Assembly: GCF_009797025.1 (NCBI RefSeq)
Contig: NZ_CP047027.1
Location: forward strand, 4,588,001 to 4,652,000
Length of the DNA stretch: 64,000 nt
Direction of reading: 5' to 3'
Source of the DNA: Cellulophaga sp. L1A9
GTDB lineage: Bacteria; Bacteroidota; Bacteroidia; Flavobacteriales; Flavobacteriaceae
Part shown: positions 27,547 to 34,286 of the stretch, one piece after another
How the letters are laid out: each line of letters opens with the position of its first letter
Position numbering within the stretch: the first letter of the stretch is position 1
Program-made: the position numbers and the translations under genes
The notes under the pieces: generated by a model
The model's input: only the letters and a program-made list of their open reading frames with translations
What the model was told of the DNA's origin: nothing
Databases searched by the model: none

Positions 27547-28362
27547 CTAAAATTTGGTGTAGAAATTTTCCTGTTCTTCCGCTACTTTCTCAACAGTTAC
27601 CACCTGTTTTAAAGGAACAACACCTGGACCAAATTGGTTAAAAACGGCAACATCTGCTGCATCGGTACCATAGCCTAAAGCAACATAACCTCCTTTTTTG
27701 TCCGATTGTGTGGCATCAAACGTATACCAGCATCCACCTACATACACTTCAAACCAGGCATGCATATCCATCGGTTTTAAATTATGTAAATATCCCACAA
27801 CAATACGAGCAGGAATGCTTATACTGCGGCATAAGGCAATGCCTAAATGGGCTAAGTCTCTACAAACCCCAGATTGTCGATAGTTAACGTCTACCGCTGA
27901 AATAGGGAAATTACTGCTCCCTGGAATATAGCTGATTGTATTACGCAACCAAGATTCAATAGCAGCAACTTGGTTATATCCTGGTAATTCATTTGCTGTA
28001 ATAGATACAGCCAAATCATTAAAACGATCTGATTCACAATACCTACTCGGTAATAAATAACGTAAGATTGAATCTGGTAAATTTTGAATCTCTACAAATG
28101 GAGCCCCAAAATGAACAGCAACTACATCTGGAACTTGTACCTCTGCCTTGGTACTAATGGAGAAATTTCCCGAAGGAGCAATCAGTCGCTGACAAAGGTT
28201 ACCCGCAATATCTGTATGTTCAACCACGGGTATCATGGGCGAAATTTTGTATTCTTCGCGTTCTACCCATTGTGCTGCATTACTTCGTGGGCGCAGCATT
28301 AATATAAACGGCGTAGGTACTTCTAACTCAAACAATAAAAAAAAACTAATTCGCAATACCAT
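27547..28362 (-). CDS. Transglutaminase-like protein (locus 2, first gene)
   Basis: A 271-aa transglutaminase-core protein with Cys in SGVCRDLAHLG, His in MDMHAWFEVY and Asp in TFDATQSD, so the triad is present. The frame is open to an ATG at 28431 (23 more residues), but the family begins near the MVLRISFFLLFEL segment, so I chose the ATG at 28362. It is 170 bp upstream of the DUF2126 gene and may be the first gene of the locus 2 operon or have its own transcript. With it, locus 2 has three transglutaminase-like proteins. Confidence 0.87.
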   Translation of the reverse strand: MVLRISFFLLFELEVPTPFILMLRPRSNAAQWVEREEYKISPMIPVVEHTDIAGNLCQRLIAPSGNFSISTKAEVQVPDVVAVHFGAPFVEIQNLPDSILRYLLPSRYCESDRFNDLAVSITANELPGYNQVAAIESWLRNTISYIPGSSNFPISAVDVNYRQSGVCRDLAHLGIALCRSISIPARIVVGYLHNLKPMDMHAWFEVYVGGCWYTFDATQSDKKGGYVALGYGTDAADVAVFNQFGPGVVPLKQVVTVEKVAEEQENFYTKF

Positions 28363-28772
28363 AGGGAAGTGTTTTATAAAATACGTGAAAATAGGTTTGT
28401 TTTTAGCTACAGGGTATTTTCCAATGCCCAACCAATTTAAGTATTATTTAGGTAGTAAAAGAGTTCTATTTTAGTTGATTAGGTATTATTTATGAATCGT
28501 AACTTTTAGTACTATTAATTTCCTAATTAGATAAAAAACCTGCGGATAATCTTTTGATTTTAGGGTGACAATTTATAAGCATCTTACAAAAATAGGAACG
28601 CGAAGATATCGGGAAAAGCACCCATTCCCCTTTCTAATTGCACTGTAGCCATCAGTTGTAATAACACATAAGTTAAACACTGCTAAGACTTTACACCGCA
28701 TATATTAAACAAAAAAAGGAAACAAAAACAACTATAGGGTCACTATTTACGTACATCCTTAAACCCCATTAC
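28363..28772. other. Divergent promoter region between locus 2 and a lipoprotein gene
   Basis: About 410 bp without a gene (the first 69 are open in frame with the transglutaminase). A CAAAAATA at 28587-28594 is a minus-strand TATTTTTG that fits the Bacteroidota -7 element and could drive locus 2; no matching -33 element is evident. Nothing else was recognised. Confidence 0.4.
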
Positions 28773-30089
28773 ATGAATCTTATGAAAAATTTAAAATCTT
28801 ACGTAGGCATTCTATACCTAGTTTTCGCTTTATATAGCTGTACTAGTGATGATGCCAAGGTTGTTGTTCCTAGTGAAACCGAAGAGTCAATAACCCCTAT
28901 TGATGAAGAAGAGCCTAATGAAGAAAACCCTGTTGCTACCACATTGATTGCCAATGATCTTGAACCACACCCTATGCAAGATATTGCCAGACCCGAATAT
29001 TTAAAAACTATCGTAGATCCTTCTTTCGGAACAACCATTCGTAGAATATCAAATGCTGGAGACGGTGGGGTTATAAAACCTATGTACAGTACCATCCAAG
29101 CTTGGAATGCCGATGAAACTAGAATGATTCTGTACGACCAAACAAACGGTGTACATCAATTGCTAGATGGCATGACCTATGAATTCATTCGGAATCTTGA
29201 TGACCTGCGCCCGGATGATTTAGAGCAACTATTCTGGGATTTCAATGATGCAGATGTCCTGTATTATTTAGATGCGAGTACGGATGATTTTATTAAATAC
29301 AGTATTTCATCTTCAACGAAAGAGATTTTAGTCAATTTAAAAGACGTCACAGGTTGTGATGGTAGTATTAGTATGGGCAGTGATGTGCAAATGATGTCTT
29401 GGGATTCTGATGTGATAGGCTTTAGATGTGATAATAGCACCACCTATTCGTATCGTTTCTCTACTCAGAACCTAACCCCCTTTAATCTTGATGATGTAAA
29501 CTATGCAGCCGTTATGCCTGCACCTAGTGGCACCTTATTTTACCATAATGTGTCTTCTTATGATGCCAATGGTAATTTTGTGGCTAGACTTAATAAAAGC
29601 AAACCAGAGCATTCTTGTTTAGGGCAAATGACCGATGGAACGGATACTGATTATTCGGTAAGTTTTGATGGCGGACCTAATGGTGGTTGTCAAGGGAATA
29701 TTATTGCTTTCGATTTAAACACGGGGGAGTGTCTTCCTGTGATTTCTGAAGCTCAAGGGTATGCTTATCCAAAAACAGGAACCCATATTTCTGCAGTTGC
29801 TCATAAAAACCCGGGGTGGATTGCTGCTTCAATGATTGGTTTTGATGAAGACGGACAAGCATTATTAGATCAAGAATTAGTGATTGCACGTGTTGAACCT
29901 GGGAATGTTGAGGTGTACAGAATTGGACACCACAGAGCCGATGAAGACCAATTTGATTATTGGGGAGAACCGCATGCTGTAATCAGCCCTACAGGAACCA
30001 GAGTCCTTTTTGGTTCTGACTGGAGCGGTTCTGAAGATGGCAAGTCTGTTGAATCTTACGTCGTAGAACTCCCTTCTTTTAATCCGTAA
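28773..30089 (+). CDS. Exported lipoprotein with beta-propeller-like repeats, unknown function
   Basis: A 438-aa lipoprotein: the signal peptide ends at lipobox ALYSC with Cys23, then an acidic Glu/Pro linker (about 32-55) places the domain away from the membrane. The rest repeats short strands ending in Asp/Gly turns, as in WD40-like or oligogalacturonate-lyase-like propellers, and the C-terminus has YWGEPHAVISPTGTRVLFGSDW, reminiscent of that group. No catalytic residues can be assigned safely. An ATG at 28782 is an equally good start. Monocistronic with a downstream hairpin. Possibly acts on or binds polysaccharides. Confidence 0.75.
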   Translation: MNLMKNLKSYVGILYLVFALYSCTSDDAKVVVPSETEESITPIDEEEPNEENPVATTLIANDLEPHPMQDIARPEYLKTIVDPSFGTTIRRISNAGDGGVIKPMYSTIQAWNADETRMILYDQTNGVHQLLDGMTYEFIRNLDDLRPDDLEQLFWDFNDADVLYYLDASTDDFIKYSISSSTKEILVNLKDVTGCDGSISMGSDVQMMSWDSDVIGFRCDNSTTYSYRFSTQNLTPFNLDDVNYAAVMPAPSGTLFYHNVSSYDANGNFVARLNKSKPEHSCLGQMTDGTDTDYSVSFDGGPNGGCQGNIIAFDLNTGECLPVISEAQGYAYPKTGTHISAVAHKNPGWIAASMIGFDEDGQALLDQELVIARVEPGNVEVYRIGHHRADEDQFDYWGEPHAVISPTGTRVLFGSDWSGSEDGKSVESYVVELPSFNP

Positions 30090-30097
30090 ATAAAATA

Positions 30098-30129
30098 AGG
30101 TCTAGCATGCTCCTGTAGCGGCTAGACCT
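30098..30129. terminator. Terminator of the lipoprotein gene
   Basis: Perfect 9-bp stem AGGTCTAGC (30098-30106) with 30121-30129 and a 14-nt loop, followed by ATCTTTTT. Between convergent genes; may also serve the NO operon. Confidence 0.75.
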
Positions 30130-30192
30130 ATCTTTTTAAATTTACGTTCTTATACCCTTCTAAATAATAGCGTATTATATTTTAGCACCCTA

Positions 30193-30591
30193 TTATCGCA
30201 TGCAGGTTGGTCTGTTCTTAGAAATATGTTGAAACTGACCAATAGCCATTCTTCTAGAGCCTTCTTTAGCGCGTTCTGCTACGGTACCCACATATAAAGT
30301 ATCTACGGTTGCTGCCCACAATTGCAACCAAGTATCAAAATGGGTTTGTTCAATGCTATGTTTCATATGGGCATCTACTTTTAAATGTGCTTCGCTAGGG
30401 TTGCCTTTAAAACAGACATTTCCTAATAATGCAGTTTCCCAAAAATCGGTTAGTTTTTCTAAATGTGCCGGCCATTGCGCTGCTGCGATATGTTCATTAA
30501 AGATTGGTCCTAACAAATCGTTTTTTCTAACTTCAGCATAAAAAGTATGTACCAATAAAGTAATCTCTGCTCTGTTTTCTATGTCTTTCAT
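30193..30591 (-). CDS. Group III truncated hemoglobin
   Basis: A 132-aa globin of the 2-on-2 trHb3 group that binds or converts O2/NO. The proximal His is probably His69 in NPSEAHL, and the distal side carries HTFYAEV and the FNEHI segment typical of the group; FDTWLQLW is also conserved. An ATG at 30615 would add eight residues; I chose 30591, which gives the common MKDIENR start. It lies 55 bp downstream of the NO reductase gene as the last gene of an NO-response operon, which supports NO scavenging. Confidence 0.9.
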   Translation of the reverse strand: MKDIENRAEITLLVHTFYAEVRKNDLLGPIFNEHIAAAQWPAHLEKLTDFWETALLGNVCFKGNPSEAHLKVDAHMKHSIEQTHFDTWLQLWAATVDTLYVGTVAERAKEGSRRMAIGQFQHISKNRPTCMR

Positions 30592-30646
30592 CTTACATGT
30601 TATAAAATGCAACACAGACTAAATATTAGGCTGTGTTGATTTTTAA

Positions 30647-32866
30647 TTAATTTTTCTTTTTGATACAATACACACTTCCTTGAATGGTAAACCAACAGAA
30701 ATAAAATATTCCTATAGAGAATATGATATCGCCAATCATACGCATCCATTTTAAGGTTTGTACGGTTGGTGAATATAGTAATTCTGCATCTCTAGCAAAA
30801 GAATATCCTTTAGTAATAGACGTATACGCTTGTATAATTCCTATGGGTAATAAACTTAAGACCACCATGGCTACTAATCCAATATTCAAGAACCAAAAGG
30901 CTCTTTTCAATTTTACAGAATTCCACACCCGGTCTGAATAGAAACGCAAACAGATGATGATAAAGCCCATTCCCAGTAAACCATACACCCCAAATAAAGC
31001 GGTATGCGCATGTACTGCGGTAGTATTTAAACCCTGAATGTAATAGAGTGCAATAGGCGGATTAATTAAGAACCCGAACACCCCTGCGCCTACCATATTC
31101 CAAAAGGCTACCGCAATAAAAAAGAATACTGGCCATTTGTATTTTTGCATCCATTCATTGGATTTTAAAAGGTTCCAGTTTTCACGAATTTCGAAACCCA
31201 TGAGCGTTAGCGGTACTACTTCTAGTGCACTAAACGTAGCTCCTAATGCAATGGCTTGCACAGGTGTGCCCGAATAATATAAATGATGTAAGGTTCCTAT
31301 GATTCCACCTGCTAGAAAAATCGTCGCCGAAGCAATGGACGCTTTTCCTGCTGTTTTTGCGGATAGAATTTTCATCCGTAAGAAGATAAAAGCAATTATT
31401 ACCGTCGCAAATACTTCAAAGAAACCTTCTACCCAAAGGTGTACCAACCACCAGCGCCAATAATTAATTACCGGCAAACTACTGTTTTCGCCATACATTA
31501 ATCCAGAGAAAAAGAACATCCCTATAGCTATTACAGAAATGAGTAGAATGATTAGCAAGTGCTTAGAATCATCATTCCTCTTAATTGCAAAAACTACGTG
31601 TCTACCTACCATCAACACCCACAATACTAAACCTATGCCCAAGAATATTTGCCAAAACCTACCTAAATCCATATACTCATAGCCTTGATGGCCAAAAAAG
31701 AAATTGGTGGTTAAATCTAAAAACTGATGTACGCCTAACCACTCCCCTAACATCGATCCTAATACAATTATAATTAAGGCGATAAATAAAAAATTGATCC
31801 CGAATACTTGAAACTTCATTTCTTTACCGCTAATCATCGGTGCTAGAAACAAACCAGTAGCAAGCCATGTAGCCGCAATCCAAAATACCGCCAATTGGGT
31901 GTGCCATGTTCTGGTAATGGAATAGGGTAAGAAACTAGACAAATCAAATCCAAAGAAGGCTTGCCCTTCTACCGTATAATGCACCGTTAGTGCTCCTAAA
32001 ACAACCTGTAGCGCTATCAATAAAGAGATTACAATAAAGTATTTTAATACCGCCTTCTGTGATCTGGTTAACACCAAGGTATCTAAAGGGTCTTGCTTAG
32101 GGTGAATTACCGCATCTCCTTTTTCATGGTTGCGGATGTAATAATAACTCAAGGCGCCAATAAATAATAACAGGAGTACAATAGAAAATCCGGACCAAAT
32201 TTGAGATTCTGGCGTAATGGTATTCCCTATTAAAGGTTCATGCGGCCAGTTAGAGGTGTAGGTATAATTCTCATTAGGCCTATTGGTACTCGCTGCCCAA
32301 GAGGTCCAGAACAAAAAAGCATTTAACTGTGCTAGTTTTACTTGATCTGTAAGTGCCCCTTCTGGAATGGCATATTGCTCATAACCTTCAGAAAAAATAC
32401 GGGTGTAATGAGCAGTATTGCTCCTAATTGCAGCATAACGTGCGGCAGAAATAGTTATAGCTCCGGTCTCTGGGTTGTAGCTATTGGTTTTAATATCTTT
32501 AATTAACCGCGCTTTTAGCGCTGCCTTATTTTCAACATCTAGGTTTTCGTAGGTAGAATTAAAGTCTTTTTTAGCCCATGCCGCTAACATAAATACGGCT
32601 TCCTTATGAATCCAATCGGCAGACCAATCGGGAGCCACATAACTCCCATGACCCCAAATGGACCCTACTTCCATCCCTCCTATAGATTCCCATACATTCT
32701 GACCTATTTGTATATCGGCCTTTGTAAAAACCGTCTCTCCCGTTTCTTTAATCGTAACGGTTTCCGGAATTGGTGGTTGTGTTTGATATACTTCTGTTCC
32801 TACCCATATTAAGGCTATAAACGAGAGTATAACAACGCTAGAAAATGCAATCCAAACTTTTTTCAT
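30647..32866 (-). CDS. norZ: Quinol-dependent nitric oxide reductase, large subunit (qNor type)
   Basis: Reduces 2 NO to N2O using quinol. The 739-aa length and the N-terminal extra-cytoplasmic domain after the first helix (GSIWGHGSYVAPDW, about 68-81) mark the single-subunit qNor form, with the NorC-like part fused. About 14 membrane helices. Heme and FeB ligand His are visible in TWHTQLAVFW, VHLWVEGFFEV, TLHHLYYSG and VHAHTALFG. It lies 20 bp after the cupin gene in a five-gene operon with an NsrR-like regulator. No nitrite or N2O reductase is nearby, so detoxification rather than full denitrification is likely. Confidence 0.95.
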   Translation of the reverse strand: MKKVWIAFSSVVILSFIALIWVGTEVYQTQPPIPETVTIKETGETVFTKADIQIGQNVWESIGGMEVGSIWGHGSYVAPDWSADWIHKEAVFMLAAWAKKDFNSTYENLDVENKAALKARLIKDIKTNSYNPETGAITISAARYAAIRSNTAHYTRIFSEGYEQYAIPEGALTDQVKLAQLNAFLFWTSWAASTNRPNENYTYTSNWPHEPLIGNTITPESQIWSGFSIVLLLLFIGALSYYYIRNHEKGDAVIHPKQDPLDTLVLTRSQKAVLKYFIVISLLIALQVVLGALTVHYTVEGQAFFGFDLSSFLPYSITRTWHTQLAVFWIAATWLATGLFLAPMISGKEMKFQVFGINFLFIALIIIVLGSMLGEWLGVHQFLDLTTNFFFGHQGYEYMDLGRFWQIFLGIGLVLWVLMVGRHVVFAIKRNDDSKHLLIILLISVIAIGMFFFSGLMYGENSSLPVINYWRWWLVHLWVEGFFEVFATVIIAFIFLRMKILSAKTAGKASIASATIFLAGGIIGTLHHLYYSGTPVQAIALGATFSALEVVPLTLMGFEIRENWNLLKSNEWMQKYKWPVFFFIAVAFWNMVGAGVFGFLINPPIALYYIQGLNTTAVHAHTALFGVYGLLGMGFIIICLRFYSDRVWNSVKLKRAFWFLNIGLVAMVVLSLLPIGIIQAYTSITKGYSFARDAELLYSPTVQTLKWMRMIGDIIFSIGIFYFCWFTIQGSVYCIKKKN

Positions 32867-32886
32867 GGTTGTTTCTTTTTCAATTC

Positions 32887-33225
32887 CTAGTTGGCTACAT
32901 TTTTTACACGGTCTACACTATCTGCCGTAGAAATGGTCAAACGGATAATCGCGTCTTCAATACAAAATAAATCATGGGGAACACTAGCCTCCAAGGCAAT
33001 TAAATCTCCTCTTTTTAATTGCTGTTTTTCTCCAGCTACGCCAAAATCTATAAGGCCTTCAAAGAGTTCTACTACTATTGGAAAAGGAGCTTTATGCTCT
33101 TTCATCTGTTGTCCTTTTTTCATGAGGATTCGCACCTCTTTTGTGCTGTTTGTTTTTAATAAAACACTCACTGCTGGTCGGTCTTCCAAATAGTTAAGAT
33201 TCGCTGTTATTGATGCTGTTTTCAT
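32887..33225 (-). CDS. Cupin-domain protein of the NO operon
   Basis: A 112-aa single-cupin protein. The central beta barrel has the segment MKEHKAPFPIVVELFEGLIDFGV, in which His and Glu could bind a metal, and DLIALEASVPHDLFC with a second His. This resembles small cupins found near NO-stress genes in other bacteria. A sensor, metal-storage or enzyme role cannot be told apart. It lies 20 bp before the NO reductase gene and 61 bp after a membrane-protein gene. Confidence 0.82.
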   Translation of the reverse strand: MKTASITANLNYLEDRPAVSVLLKTNSTKEVRILMKKGQQMKEHKAPFPIVVELFEGLIDFGVAGEKQQLKRGDLIALEASVPHDLFCIEDAIIRLTISTADSVDRVKNVAN

Positions 33226-33286
33226 AGTATATATATTTGTTGTTGTTTTAATTTTAATGTTCTTAATTAGAGGAACTTACGTATTC

Positions 33287-33733
33287 CTATTGCTTGTTTG
33301 TATTTAAATGTTTAAAGCTCCTAAATCCAAATAAAATAAGACAAGTTATCTTTATGATTTCTACGAGCACGTACCACAGATGCAACTTGCTTTTTCCTAG
33401 CACTACGCCTTCCCGTATTAAATTGGCTCTCTCATCTAAAGCGGGCAATAACCACACACTTTGTAATACCAAAATGGCTACTGCTGTATAAAACAATCCC
33501 TGTAGGCGCAATGAATTTTTTTCTTTGGAGGCTACACTTAATACCAGAATAACTATGGCACTGGTAATTTCTACTTTATTCAACGCACTAAAGACCAATT
33601 GCCCAATGCCTAAACCCAATGCAGTATCTATGCCTGGAGCCCTAAATTTTAACCATGCCTCCATAAAGCTGATGGCGCCTATAAACCCTACCCAGATAAA
33701 TGTGATGGCAATACTATACTTCTGTTTTTTCAT
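33287..33733 (-). CDS. Four-helix membrane protein of the NO operon, unknown function
   Basis: A 148-aa protein with four hydrophobic helices (about 8-26, 40-64, 76-96, 113-137). The FMEAWLKFRAPG segment near the end of helix 1 is strongly conserved in my memory of flavobacterial homologues. No catalytic motif. Its place between an NsrR-like regulator (41 bp upstream) and the cupin (61 bp downstream) on the same strand ties it to NO stress. It could be an accessory factor for the reductase or a heme-handling protein; this is inference only. Confidence 0.75.
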   Translation of the reverse strand: MKKQKYSIAITFIWVGFIGAISFMEAWLKFRAPGIDTALGLGIGQLVFSALNKVEITSAIVILVLSVASKEKNSLRLQGLFYTAVAILVLQSVWLLPALDERANLIREGVVLGKSKLHLWYVLVEIIKITCLILFGFRSFKHLNTNKQ

Positions 33734-33774
33734 AACGGATTAAAAGACCTTTTTATCTTCTATTAAATTAAATT

Positions 33775-34206
33775 TTAGCGTTTGAGTATGATGCTTTCTA
33801 AACTTAGATCATTCACAACCGATTTAATCGAGGTGGTTTCTAGCATATCCTGCAAATTATCACGGATTTCAACGAATTTAAAATGAAGTGGACAAGGCGA
33901 ATTGGCATCACATTGTTTTAAGCCCAAGGCACAGCCTTTATAGATACTGTCCCCATCTAGTATGGTGACAATTTCACTTAGTTTTGTATCCATCTTTTCT
34001 GGTAAAATACTAAATCCTCCATAGGGTCCTTTTAAGGAATGTACAATCTGTGTTTTCGTAAGCTTCTGTAATATTTTTGCGGTAAATGCCTGTGGAGAGT
34101 TTATTTCTTCAGAAATAGTGGTCATACTCACCTTAATATCTTTATCGCTCTGTTGTGCGATAAAAAGTACTGCCCTAAGTCCATACTCACACGATTTTGA
34201 AAACAT
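33775..34206 (-). CDS. nsrR: Rrf2-family [Fe-S] regulator, NsrR-like
   Basis: A 143-aa Rrf2-type winged-helix repressor that would sense NO by damage to an iron-sulfur cluster. The wHTH lies in the N-terminal half (SPQAFTAKILQKL recognition region). The cluster Cys are present: C92, C99 and C105 (spacing C-x6-C-x5-C). It heads the five-gene operon and is preceded by a TATCTTTG promoter element and a long palindrome, so autoregulation is likely. The symbol is given by function and context; IscR/RirA-type relatives cannot be fully excluded. Confidence 0.85.
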   Translation of the reverse strand: MFSKSCEYGLRAVLFIAQQSDKDIKVSMTTISEEINSPQAFTAKILQKLTKTQIVHSLKGPYGGFSILPEKMDTKLSEIVTILDGDSIYKGCALGLKQCDANSPCPLHFKFVEIRDNLQDMLETTSIKSVVNDLSLESIILKR

Positions 34207-34226
34207 AACTCCCCTATTTAGATGCC

Positions 34227-34234
34227 AAAGATAT
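34227..34234 (-). promoter_or_regulatory. Promoter -7 element of the NO operon
   Basis: Minus-strand TATCTTTG matches the Bacteroidota consensus TAnnTTTG, about 20 bp before the nsrR start. No convincing -33 element, as expected if the operator occupies that site. Confidence 0.6.
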
Positions 34235-34242
34235 ATAATTTT

Positions 34243-34270
34243 TATAGAGGATAAAAATATCCTTTATAAG
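34243..34270. promoter_or_regulatory. 28-bp palindrome, probable NsrR-like operator
   Basis: The core AGGATA-AAAA-TATCCT (34249-34264) is perfectly symmetric, and the symmetry extends to 28 bp with one mismatched pair. It lies just upstream of the -7 element, over the -33 region, so a bound dimer would block the promoter. Assignment to the adjacent Rrf2 regulator is inference. Confidence 0.65.
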
Positions 34271-34286
34271 AAAATTAAAAATTTTC

